The notes under the pieces: generated by a model
Database searches by the model: none
What the model was told of the DNA's origin: nothing
What the model saw: the letters and a program-made list of their open reading frames with translations, nothing else
Position numbers and translations under genes: made by a program
Shown here: positions 1 through 7,259 of the stretch, piece after piece
Layout: each line of letters starts with the position of its first letter
Numbering within the stretch: the stretch's first letter is position 1
Source of the DNA: CAYVBE01 sp964448935
GTDB lineage: Bacteria; Planctomycetota; Brocadiia; SM23-32
Direction: 5' to 3'
Assembly (NCBI GenBank): GCA_964448935.1
Contig: CAYVBE010000094.1
Span: 1 to 14,789, forward strand
DNA: 14,789 nucleotides

Positions 1-5
1 CTGCC

Positions 6-506
6 ATGGAACTCAAAATCTACCCTGACCGCGTGCTGCGCAGAAAATGCCGCCCAATCGAGCGCATTGACGACGAATTTGTGCGGCGCGCCCACGAGAT
101 GCTGGACTTCATGTACCAGGCGGACGGCCTGGGCCTGGCCGCGCCCCAGGTGGGGCGGACGGACCAGATCGTCACCCTCGACGTGGAGCAGCAGCACGAG
201 GGGGAGCGCATCTTCATCAACCCCCGGATCGCAGAGCGTGAGGGGGACATGGAGCACGACGAGGGGTGCCTGAGCTTGCCGGGGCTGCAGGTGAACGTGC
301 CCCGCTCCGAGCGGGTGGTCGTGGTCGCTTACACACTGGAAGGAGAGCGACTGGAGATTGAAGCTGAAGGACTGGCCGCCTGCGCCTGGCAACACGAGGT
401 GGACCACCTGAACGGCATCCTCATCGTTGACAGGCTTTCTCCCACCGCCATCACCGGTGTGCGCCGGCAGTTGAAGCGTCTCGAGCAGGAGCAAGAGGCG
501 AAGTAG
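6..506 (+). CDS. def: Peptide deformylase
   Basis: Metal-dependent hydrolase that removes the N-formyl group from nascent proteins in the cytoplasm. At 166 aa it has normal family length, and all three family motifs are visible: GLGLAAPQVG at residues 41-50, EGCLSLPG at 86-93 (Cys88 is the metal ligand) and QHEVDH at 129-134 (His130 and His134 bind metal, Glu131 is the catalytic base). The ATG at 6 matches the usual N-terminus, where a short strand is followed by PDxxLR. Only five bases precede it, so its ribosome binding site and promoter cannot be seen. It sits 36 bp upstream of fmt, the common def-fmt arrangement that couples addition and removal of the formyl group. Confidence 0.97.
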   Translation: MELKIYPDRVLRRKCRPIERIDDEFVRRAHEMLDFMYQADGLGLAAPQVGRTDQIVTLDVEQQHEGERIFINPRIAEREGDMEHDEGCLSLPGLQVNVPRSERVVVVAYTLEGERLEIEAEGLAACAWQHEVDHLNGILIVDRLSPTAITGVRRQLKRLEQEQEAK

Positions 507-542
507 GGGCGACGGCCAGGAATTGAGTTCAAGGGGAACGAC

Positions 543-1508
543 ATGGACCTGATTTTCTTCGGCACGCCTTCCTTCGCCGTGCCGTCACTGCGCGCGCTTC
601 ATGGGGCCGGGCACCGCATCCTGCGCGTGGTGACCCGGCCGGACCGCCCCCGTGGACGCGGTCGGCAGCCCGCCCCGCCGGCGGTGAAGAAGGCAGCGCT
701 GGACCTGGGCCTGGAGACGCTGCAGCCGAATCGGGCCGGCAGTCCCGACACCGTGGAAATGCTCGCGGCGCTGGAGGCGGACCTGGGCGTGGTTGTGGCG
801 TACGGCGAGGTGCTTAAGCCGCGCCTGCTGGATGCGACAGACCGCGGTTTCGTCAATGCGCATGCCTCCCTGCTGCCCGACTATCGCGGGGCAGCGCCCA
901 TCAACTGGGCCGTGATGCGTGGCGATGATGTGACCGGCGTAACGATCATCCGCATGGAGCCGGAACTGGATGCAGGACCGATCCTGGCGCAACGGGAAGT
1001 GCCGATCGGCGATGAAGAAACGGCGGGAGAGATGCACGACCGGCTGGCGGAGGTCGCGGCCGACCTGCTGTGCGACGTGGTGAACCGGATGGACGCCGGA
1101 GAGCCGATCGAGGAGCGGGAACAGCCAGCGGAAGCGGGCTTCTTCGCACGGAAGCTCACCAAAGAGGACGGTCGGATGGACTGGACCCACGCCCCCGCCG
1201 ACATCACCAATCGGGTGCGTGGGCTGACCCCCTGGCCGGGGGCGTACGGCACCCTGGAATGCAAGGACGGCTCCATCCGGGTCACCCTCCTGCGCGTAAA
1301 GGCCGATGAGACGGAACCCGCCGCCGGGCCGCCGGGGAGGGTTTTGCGGGCGGACGAGGAAGAGGGCATAGTCGTGCGGGCCGGCGCCGGCGCCGTGCGC
1401 ATCCTGAAGTTGAAGCCGGCCGGGAGCCGGGCCATGAGTGCGGCCGACTTCCTGCATGGGCATGACATAGAACCGGGCGACAGGTTCCGTCCGGAAACGA
1501 ATCCCTGA
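543..1508 (+). CDS. fmt: Methionyl-tRNA formyltransferase
   Basis: Transfers a formyl group from 10-formyl-tetrahydrofolate to initiator Met-tRNA. The 321-aa length is typical. The N-terminal hydrolase domain opens with the FFGTPSFAVPSL type of start. The catalytic region HASLLPDYRGAAPI lies at residues 107-120, with Asn105 and His107, and the ELDAG motif supplies Asp143; together these match the family's Asn-His-Asp set. The C-terminal domain (about residues 205-310) has the expected RVRGLTPWPGAY segment. A ribosome binding site AAGGGG lies 6 bases before the ATG. It is 36 bp after def and 20 bp before the DUF116 gene, so the three are probably one transcript. Confidence 0.97.
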   Translation: MDLIFFGTPSFAVPSLRALHGAGHRILRVVTRPDRPRGRGRQPAPPAVKKAALDLGLETLQPNRAGSPDTVEMLAALEADLGVVVAYGEVLKPRLLDATDRGFVNAHASLLPDYRGAAPINWAVMRGDDVTGVTIIRMEPELDAGPILAQREVPIGDEETAGEMHDRLAEVAADLLCDVVNRMDAGEPIEEREQPAEAGFFARKLTKEDGRMDWTHAPADITNRVRGLTPWPGAYGTLECKDGSIRVTLLRVKADETEPAAGPPGRVLRADEEEGIVVRAGAGAVRILKLKPAGSRAMSAADFLHGHDIEPGDRFRPETNP

Positions 1509-1528
1509 CGGAATATGAGGCCGAGAAA

Positions 1529-1966
1529 ATGGGTCGGCGGATGGTCAAACTCTATAACTTGCTCACCCGCGTGCGCCGTTCGCGCTGCAAGCCGGAGAAC
1601 TTGCTCGTGCTCGTGCCCTCCTGCCTGCAGCGGAGCGACTGCCCCCAGCGCATCACCAATGACATCAAAGACTGCCGCCGCTGCGGCCGCTGCAAGATCA
1701 AGGACGTCATCGAGCTGACCGAGAAGTACGGCACCCGGTGCGCCGTGGCCACGGGGGGCCGGCTGGCCCTCGAGATGGCCCTCAGCGACGACGTACACGC
1801 GGTGGTAGCCATCGCCTGCGAAAAGGAGCTGCAGGAGGGCATGGGCGGCGTCTTCCCCAAGCCCGGCCTCGGCATCATCAACATCCGCCCCCACGGCCCA
1901 TGCACGGACACGGACGTGGACCTGGAAGAGGTAGAAGAGGCAATCAAGTGGTTCCTGCGGGACTGA
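1529..1966 (+). CDS. DUF116 family cysteine-rich protein
   Basis: 145-aa protein recognised as a DUF116 member; its biochemical role is not established. Visible features are LVLVPSCLQRSDCPQR (about residues 26-41), a tight Cys cluster CRRCGRCKI (49-57), an ACEKEL segment (97-102) and a C-terminal GPCTDTDVD (123-131). It has nine cysteines at 20, 32, 38, 49, 52, 55, 71, 97 and 125, suggesting metal or Fe-S binding (inference). No membrane segment is seen, although some longer family members carry N-terminal helices. The ATG at 1529 follows GAGG with 8 bases of spacing, 20 bp after the fmt stop, so it probably shares the def-fmt transcript. It converges on comF with a 7-bp gap. Confidence 0.85.
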   Translation: MGRRMVKLYNLLTRVRRSRCKPENLLVLVPSCLQRSDCPQRITNDIKDCRRCGRCKIKDVIELTEKYGTRCAVATGGRLALEMALSDDVHAVVAIACEKELQEGMGGVFPKPGLGIINIRPHGPCTDTDVDLEEVEEAIKWFLRD

Positions 1967-1973
1967 CTCCCGC

Positions 1974-2747
1974 TCAGGGGGCCGTGCGGGCGAGCGTGAG
2001 GACCTGGAGCCGAGCGCAGCCGGCCTTCTTCAATGCCTTGCTGCACTCTTCGGCGGTGGCGCCCGTCGTCGCCACGTCGTCCACCAGCAGGAGCGACCGT
2101 CCTTCCACCGCCTCCTCGTCGGTCACCGCAAAGGCACCCCGCACGTTGTCGCGCCGGCCGGTCGGCGTCAGTCGGGTCTGCTGCCGGGTGTAGCGCGTGC
2201 GAACCAGCGCACCCTTCACCAGGTTGCAGTCAAAGTGCCCGGCCAGGACCTCAGCCAGCAGAAGCGCCTGATCGTAGCCCCGCTCGCGCCTTCGCCTCGG
2301 GTGCAGGGGTAGCGGCACCACGCCCTCCGGAGCGATAATCTCTTCCGGCAGCCACTTCCGGGCCAGGGACACCCTCAGCAGCCGCGGCCCCAGAAAGTAA
2401 TTGCCCTCGAACTTGAAACTCTTGATCACCGAAGTCACCGGCCCGGCGTAGGCGAAAAACGCGCGGGCGAGGTCGAAGTAGCGCTCCTGTGCCAGGCAAC
2501 CGATGCACAACGCCCCGTCGTCCTCGGGACCGGACAGCGGCAGACCGCAGCGCCCGCACACGCTGCCGTCCAGTCTGTCCTCCACCATCGCGCGGAAGCA
2601 GTCTCCACACAGAACCAGCCTGCCGGGAGCATCGAGCGGCACGCCGCAGTGATAGCAATGGCGGGGATACACCCAGTCCAGCAGCGCGCCGGCCGCACGA
2701 CCGACCAGCCGGCCCACGCGTGCCGACACCCCGCCCTCAGCCATCAT
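1974..2747 (-). CDS. comF: ComF family phosphoribosyltransferase-like protein
   Basis: 257-aa protein with ComF layout. An N-terminal zinc-ribbon region carries CxxC pairs at Cys31/34, 47/50, 64/67 and 81/84. A type I phosphoribosyltransferase domain follows, with the PRPP-binding motif LLLVDDVATTGAT at residues 219-231 and the family's PLHPRRRRERGYDQA segment near 147-161. In competent bacteria ComF proteins help move single-stranded DNA into the cytoplasm; in many others the role is unclear, and no other competence gene is visible here. The ATG at 2747 follows a GGGGGAGGGG purine run; the next codon, ATG at 2744, is equally possible. Its start overlaps the end of the upstream deacetylase gene by about 11 bp, indicating coupling. 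It is the last gene of the minus-strand block. Confidence 0.9.
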   Translation of the reverse strand: MMAEGGVSARVGRLVGRAAGALLDWVYPRHCYHCGVPLDAPGRLVLCGDCFRAMVEDRLDGSVCGRCGLPLSGPEDDGALCIGCLAQERYFDLARAFFAYAGPVTSVIKSFKFEGNYFLGPRLLRVSLARKWLPEEIIAPEGVVPLPLHPRRRRERGYDQALLLAEVLAGHFDCNLVKGALVRTRYTRQQTRLTPTGRRDNVRGAFAVTDEEAVEGRSLLLVDDVATTGATAEECSKALKKAGCARLQVLTLARTAP

Positions 2748-3678
2748 CCCCTCCCCCGTCGCGGGAAAGCTCCTCCATGGTCCGGGCGGTCCCGCAGTGG
2801 ATGCTCACCGTCTCGCTGACGTCGGGCGCGTAGCCGCCGGCCAGTGTTGCCGCGGCCGGGATTCCCCGCTCGGAGCACGCGCCCAGCACGATCTCGTCGC
2901 GCCGCTTCAAGTCTTCGATCTCCAGCAACAGGCCGCCCAGCACGTCGTGGCGGTACGGGTCGGCGCCGGCCACGTAGAGCACGAACTCCGGCTGAAAATC
3001 ATCGAGCATCCGCTCCAGGTTCTCTTCCAGCTCCCGGAGGTAAGCGTCGGCGTCGCAGAGGTCCGGCAGGCCGATGTCCAGGTCGCTCTGCCGCTTCAGC
3101 GGGTAGTTATTCTCCTGGTGGATGCTGAAGGTGAAGACGTCCGGCTCGTTCCGGAAGAAGTAGGCCGTGCCATTGCCCTGGTGCAGGTCGCAGTCCACAA
3201 CCGCCACTTTTTGCGCCAGCCCGTCCGAGCGCACGCGCGCCACGCCGACGGCGACGTCGTTGATGTAGCAGAAGCCCTCCGCCCAGTCGGGAAACGCGTG
3301 GTGGAACCCGCCGGCGAGGTTCATGGCGAAACACCGTTCCTGCAGGGCAGTCCGGCAGGCGAGCATGGTTCCGCCGGCGCCCAGGATGAACGCTTGCACG
3401 ATCCCCCGTGAGATAGGCATCTCGCTGCGAAGCGTGCGCGGGGTATGGCGGAAGGCCAGCAGGTCGTTGAGGTACTCCGTGGTGTGGACCAGTTCCAGAT
3501 CGCGCCGGGAGGCCGGCTCCGGCTCCAGGAATTCGTCCGGCTCGACGATGCCTTCCTTGATAAGCTTCGCGTGGAGAAGGCCGTACTTCTCGGTGCGGAA
3601 CACGTGCTCCCCGATGTCGCAGTAGTAATCATCGGAGTAGACGTAGCGCGGCCGGGCGGGGTTTTCAGTCACGCTCAC
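2737..3678 (-). CDS. Histone deacetylase family protein (zinc deacetylase)
   Basis: Zinc-dependent deacetylase of the HDAC/AcuC/acetylpolyamine amidohydrolase superfamily; the substrate cannot be told from sequence. With the GTG start at 3678 it is 313 aa. The whole catalytic set is present: tandem His126-His127 (GGFHHAFPD), Asp164 and His166 in DCDLHQGNGT, Asp240 in AGADPYRHD as third zinc ligand, and the transition-state Tyr283 in LAGGYAP. I chose GTG 3678 over an in-frame ATG at 3711 because the GTG overlaps the upstream TGA as GTGA, a usual coupled junction, whereas the ATG would extend 37 bp into the upstream gene and add non-family residues. It lies between the UDP-sugar pyrophosphorylase gene and comF. 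Confidence 0.9.
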   Translation of the reverse strand: MSVTENPARPRYVYSDDYYCDIGEHVFRTEKYGLLHAKLIKEGIVEPDEFLEPEPASRRDLELVHTTEYLNDLLAFRHTPRTLRSEMPISRGIVQAFILGAGGTMLACRTALQERCFAMNLAGGFHHAFPDWAEGFCYINDVAVGVARVRSDGLAQKVAVVDCDLHQGNGTAYFFRNEPDVFTFSIHQENNYPLKRQSDLDIGLPDLCDADAYLRELEENLERMLDDFQPEFVLYVAGADPYRHDVLGGLLLEIEDLKRRDEIVLGACSERGIPAAATLAGGYAPDVSETVSIHCGTARTMEELSRDGGGDDG

Positions 3679-5087
3679 AGCTCCAGCACGAGCGGGAAGG
3701 AGGGCGTCCACGCCGGTTCCAGCCGCTCCCTCAGGTCCTCGGGTCCGGTGGCGTAGAGCGGGCTGATCTCGATGATGCCTTCGGAGAGATCCCGAGGGCG
3801 ATCGAACTCAAAGCCGGCCTCCTCCAGCCAGTTGAGCCACTGCTGCTGCAGCAGACGGCGCGCGGTGGCGGGGCTGTCCTCTCCCTCCGCGTTCTTCACG
3901 GGGCCGAACTCGTCCTCCCGGTCCACCTCGACGAAGGCGCACTCGTCCGCAAACCGCAGCGAATCGAAGACGAACCGCTCGAACTTGCGGCAGCCTTTCT
4001 CGGGCGAGCTGACCTTGCCCCCGCCCTCGTAGACGTCGTAGGTCTTCTCCGCCACGTGCCAGGGCAGCTTGTTGCCGCGTTCGATCATCCGGTCCACGAA
4101 GGCAACGTCAATGATGTGGATGGCGATGCTGCCGAACAGGTAGCGGAGCTCGCCGGACTCGGTCTTCTCGGCGGCGATCTCATCCGGCACGTCAATGTAC
4201 TCGACCACCTCGGGGCTGCCGTCCCGGAGCACGGCAATGCCCAGACCCTCGCCCGGGCCGCGCTTGGCCACCACCTTGCAGGAGAAATCGGCCTCGTGCG
4301 CGATGTGGTAGCCCAGGTAGCGCTCATCGGCCACCGTGACCAGCGGGTTGTCCACCTGGAAGTGACTGAGGAACTGGTATCCACCCTCGCGGAGCAGGTC
4401 CAGCATGCCGCCGTCGGCCAGGGCCTTGAACACCCCGCCGTGGCCGTCCGGGCCGATCAGCAGCTCGTCCCGCTCGGCCCGCAGCAGCCGGCCCTCGGCG
4501 CTGAGTATCGGATTGGTGTGCTGCACGAAGAAGTGAACCGAATCCTCCCCGAGGCCGAAGTAATCCTTCTCCTCGAAGAACTCGCGCGTATCCTCGTCGT
4601 TCGTGTGTCCGGTCATAATCAGCCAGGGCATCGAGCAGCCGTAGCGGCGCCTTGCCGCCATAATCTGCTCCGCGAACAGCCGGAAGAGGCTCTTCTTCCG
4701 GATGGGACTGATGGGGTACATGCCTTTCGGATGGTCGTAGCCCAGCCGGGTGCCCTGTCCCCCGGCCACCGTCATGGCCGCCACGCGGTCCTGCTCAAAC
4801 GCGCGTCGGCCCATGCGGCGGACGCTTTTCTCCGCCTCGCGTTCCTTCTCATTGCGGGGCAAGCGCTCCACAGGCGCGGGCCCGACGTCGTCGAACGATA
4901 CCTCTTCCGGCGGCGATTCGAGAAGCTCCCGGAAGTCTGCCAGCCGGTCAAAGTCCAGCCCTCGGAGCTGCTCCAGGAGCCGCTCCCGCTCCGGGTCCTC
5001 AAGCTCCTCCAGCCATTCCAGGACGTGCTCCTGTCCGTGTTCTTTCAGCTTCACCCGCAGTCGGGTTTCGGATTCTTGTGCAGTCAA
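3675..5087 (-). CDS. UAP1-like UDP-N-acetylhexosamine pyrophosphorylase (UDPGP family)
   Basis: 470-aa nucleotidyltransferase of the eukaryote-type UDPGP family, predicted to join UTP and a sugar-1-phosphate (best guess N-acetylglucosamine-1-P) into UDP-sugar and pyrophosphate. Key stretches are AGGQGTRLG (residues 108-116, nucleotide loop), HPKGMYPI (119-126), PWLIMTG (154-160), PDGHGGVFKAL (213-223) and VDNPLV (245-250); order and wording resemble UAP1/AGX enzymes more than bacterial GlmU or GalU. UDP-glucose pyrophosphorylase activity is the main alternative. The N-terminal 100 residues are charged and helical, as in that family. The start is TTG at 5087, with GGGAG eight bases upstream. 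It begins 14 bp after the hypE stop and overlaps the deacetylase start by 4 bp. Confidence 0.88.
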   Translation of the reverse strand: MTAQESETRLRVKLKEHGQEHVLEWLEELEDPERERLLEQLRGLDFDRLADFRELLESPPEEVSFDDVGPAPVERLPRNEKEREAEKSVRRMGRRAFEQDRVAAMTVAGGQGTRLGYDHPKGMYPISPIRKKSLFRLFAEQIMAARRRYGCSMPWLIMTGHTNDEDTREFFEEKDYFGLGEDSVHFFVQHTNPILSAEGRLLRAERDELLIGPDGHGGVFKALADGGMLDLLREGGYQFLSHFQVDNPLVTVADERYLGYHIAHEADFSCKVVAKRGPGEGLGIAVLRDGSPEVVEYIDVPDEIAAEKTESGELRYLFGSIAIHIIDVAFVDRMIERGNKLPWHVAEKTYDVYEGGGKVSSPEKGCRKFERFVFDSLRFADECAFVEVDREDEFGPVKNAEGEDSPATARRLLQQQWLNWLEEAGFEFDRPRDLSEGIIEISPLYATGPEDLRERLEPAWTPSFPLVLEL

Positions 5088-5101
5088 AATGGTATCTCCC
5101 G

Positions 5102-5942
5102 TCAGCAGATTCTGGGTAACTGCTCGCCGCTGAGCATTTGCAGCAGGCGGTGGGTGCCGAGCCGTGTCTGCAGCGCCACCTTGCCGGCATACTCCTCGGA
5201 GATACGCCCGATCCCGCGGCTCTCCTCACCACCCGGCAGTNNNNNNNNNNNNNNNNNNNNNNNNNNNNNNNNNNNNNNNNNNNNNNNNNNNNNNNNNNNN
5301 NNNNNNNNNNNNNNNNNNNNNNNNNNNNNNNNNNNNNNNNGTCAGCGGCGCGCAGTCGCTCTCCACGCTGGCCTCAAGGGCCAGGCCCTCGCGCTCGGCC
5401 AGCACCGCCCCGCCGTGGTCGCCCACAGGTCCGGAGACGACGATCGCGTCGCCGGGCCGCGCCTCGCCGCCGGGTGGCTGCAGGCCCTCGGGCACCAGCC
5501 CCAACCCGGCGGTGTTGATGAAGATACGGTCCGCCTTGCCCCGCGGCAGCACTTTTGTATCGCCCGTCACGATCTCCACACCGACCGCAGCAGCCGCCTC
5601 CCGCATGGACCGGAGCACCCGCTCCAGATCGCCCGTCGGCAGCCCCTCCTCCAGGATGAGGGCGCAGGAGATGAAACGTGGCACGGCGCCCACGACGGCC
5701 AGGTCGTTCACCGTGCCGAAGACGGCCAGCTCCCCGATGTCGCCGCCGGGGAAGAAGATGGGATCCACCACGTAGCTATCCGTGGTGAAGGCAACGCGCC
5801 GGTCCGCGATCTGCACCGTGGCGCTGTCCGGCAGTTCCGCCAGCCGGGGCGAGTCAAAAAACTGCAGCAGCGTATCCTGGATCAGCCGGCGGGTCAGCAC
5901 CCCGCCGCTGCCGTGCCCCAGCTTGATGCGTTCCTCAGACAT
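5102..5942 (-). CDS. hypE: Hydrogenase maturation protein HypE (interrupted by assembly gap)
   Basis: HypE receives a carbamoyl group from HypF on its C-terminal cysteine and dehydrates it with ATP to a thiocyanate, the source of the CN ligands of NiFe hydrogenases. From the ATG at 5942, 200 residues are readable, including GHGSGG (9-14), DSYVVDPIFFPGGDIG (55-70) and the ATP-site GTVNDLA (76-82). After 100 N (5241-5340), 45 further residues are readable in another frame, ending LSGEQLPRIC and a TGA at 5104-5102, the diagnostic HypE tail. The two parts are out of frame only because 100 is not a multiple of three. Compared with a typical length near 335, roughly 85-95 residues are missing, so this is a gap artefact and not a pseudogene. 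The start overlaps the hypD end by 8 bp. Confidence 0.93.
5241..5340. other. Assembly gap of 100 N inside hypE
   Basis: Run of exactly 100 N. The hypE frame on its left and right sides requires the real missing length to be a multiple of three, and family length suggests about 255-290 bases, so 100 is a placeholder and not a measured size. Confidence 0.95.
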
Positions 5943-7026
5943 CGGCCCCTCCGTAGCGGAAGAAGGCGGCGCAGGCGCCCTCGCTGGACACCATGCACGG
6001 CCCCACGGGCGCGTCGGGCACGCATGCTTTCCCGAACAGTGGGCACTCCACCGGCAAAACCTGCCCGCGCAGCACCTCAGTGCAGCGGCACGCCTCGTTC
6101 TCCGAGGAAGGCACAGCCGGATCCGGCCCCTGCCGCGAGAAAGTATCCCATTCCTCACGCACATCGAGCCCGCTCTCCGGTATGAGGCCGAGACCGCGCC
6201 ACTGGCTGTCCACCGCCTCGAACACCCGATACACCACGTCGCGAGCCACGGGGTTGCCGTCATCGGCAACCGCGCGCTTATACTGATTGTCCACGCCCGG
6301 TTTTTCCTCGGCCGCCTGGCGCACCAGGCTCAGCACGCCCAGCAGGATGTCCATGGGCTCGAAACCGGTGACGGAGCACGCCACGTCGAACTCCTCGGGC
6401 AGGAACCGGTAGTCGTCCGGGCCCGCGATGGCGGCCACGTGCCCGGGCAGCAGAAAGCCGTCCAGCCGCACGTCGGGCGCCTCCATCAGGGCGCGCAATG
6501 CACGCGGCATGGTCTTGTGGCCCGACAGAACTCGGAAGTTGCCCACCTCGTCGGCCGCGGCCTCCAGAACGGTGGCCGCAACGGTGGGCGCGGTCGTCTC
6601 GAAGCCCACGGCCAGGAAGACGACCTCGCTGTCCGGCGTATTCCTGGCGACCTTGAGCGCATCACGGGGCGAATAGACGATCCGCACGTCCACGCCCTCC
6701 GCCGCCGCGTCCTCCAGAGAAGCGCTCTCGCCGGGCACCCGGTAGAGGTCCCCGAAGGTGCAGAGCACCGTCCCCGGCTCCCGCCCGATCTCGATGGCCC
6801 GGTCCACGTAGGTGGAGGGCGTCACGCAGACGGGACAGCCGGGGCCGCTCCGCAGTTCGATGTTCTCGGGCAGGAGGTCGGGCAGCCCGAACCGGTGGAT
6901 GGCCATGGTGTGGCCGCCGCAGACCTCCATGAAGCAGAGCCTGCCGGTGCCCTCGGCCGCGCTGCGAATCTGCGCGCCCAGCATGCGCACCGCATCCGGG
7001 TCCCGGAATTCGTCAATCAGTTTCAT
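5935..7026 (-). CDS. hypD: Hydrogenase maturation factor HypD
   Basis: Fe-S protein that, with HypC, forms the scaffold on which the Fe(CN)2CO unit of NiFe hydrogenases is assembled. From the ATG at 7026 it is 363 aa, close to the usual 360-380. Visible motifs are MEVCGGHT (residues 33-40, catalytic Cys36), GPGCPVCVTP (61-70, Cys64 and Cys67), a central CSVTGFEPMDILLG, and a C-terminal Cys-rich part with CRC, VECPLFGKACVP and GPCMVSSEGACAAF, fitting the Fe-S and redox cysteines of the family. The frame is open to 7119, but residues before MKLIDEF read through hypC and are Arg-rich noise, so 7026 is preferred. It overlaps hypC by 14 bp and hypE by 8 bp. Confidence 0.96.
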   Translation of the reverse strand: MKLIDEFRDPDAVRMLGAQIRSAAEGTGRLCFMEVCGGHTMAIHRFGLPDLLPENIELRSGPGCPVCVTPSTYVDRAIEIGREPGTVLCTFGDLYRVPGESASLEDAAAEGVDVRIVYSPRDALKVARNTPDSEVVFLAVGFETTAPTVAATVLEAAADEVGNFRVLSGHKTMPRALRALMEAPDVRLDGFLLPGHVAAIAGPDDYRFLPEEFDVACSVTGFEPMDILLGVLSLVRQAAEEKPGVDNQYKRAVADDGNPVARDVVYRVFEAVDSQWRGLGLIPESGLDVREEWDTFSRQGPDPAVPSSENEACRCTEVLRGQVLPVECPLFGKACVPDAPVGPCMVSSEGACAAFFRYGGADV

Positions 7027-7252
7027 CCGCTCCACCCAGTTGAGCCTCGACCTCGGCAAAGAGCCGCAGAGTCTCCTGCGCCTCCTCCTCGTCCACCTTC
7101 TGAATGGCGAATCCCGCATGCACGAGCACGTAGTCGCCCACGGAAGCCTCGGGCAGGAGCTGCAGGCCGACCTCCCGAATGGTCCCGGAAAGCTCCACCC
7201 TGCCCACCTCGCCGTCTATCTCTATGATCCTGGCCGGGATAGCCCAGCACAT
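7013..7252 (-). CDS. hypC: Hydrogenase maturation chaperone HypC
   Basis: Small chaperone (79 aa) that binds HypD and later the hydrogenase large-subunit precursor during delivery of the Fe(CN)2CO unit. It begins MCWAIPARI, keeping the essential Cys2 that becomes N-terminal after Met removal, and continues with a beta-barrel-like core containing VGDYVLVHAGFAIQKVDEEEA, the HypC/HupF signature. The ATG at 7252 follows a GGAGG 11 bases upstream and lies 7 bp after the hypF stop. The end overlaps hypD by 14 bp, typical of translational coupling between partners. No hydrogenase large subunit is in the window, so its client is unknown. Confidence 0.96.
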   Translation of the reverse strand: MCWAIPARIIEIDGEVGRVELSGTIREVGLQLLPEASVGDYVLVHAGFAIQKVDEEEAQETLRLFAEVEAQLGGADETD

Positions 7253-7259
7253 ATCGTTA

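Noticed and set aside
1969..1990. Intrinsic terminator between DUF116 and comF
   Set aside because: Stem of only 5 bp, 12-base loop, and no T-run on either strand.
3679..3711. N-terminal extension MDALLPARAG of the deacetylase
   Set aside because: It lies wholly inside the coding sequence of the upstream gene and is not family-like; the GTG at 3678 gives a standard coupled junction.
5102..5942. hypE as a frameshifted pseudogene
   Set aside because: The frame change coincides exactly with a 100-N placeholder, and both flanking parts are well conserved including the terminal PRIC, so a gap artefact explains it.
4056..6185. Very long plus-strand open frame (709 codons) opposite the UAP-like and hypE genes
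   Set aside because: It runs through 100 N and is antisense to well-supported genes with family motifs; high-GC third positions commonly open the opposite strand.
7027..7119. N-terminal extension of HypD from ATG 7119
   Set aside because: It would overlap hypC by over 100 bp and is Arg-rich shadow sequence; MKLIDEF at 7026 matches HypD starts.
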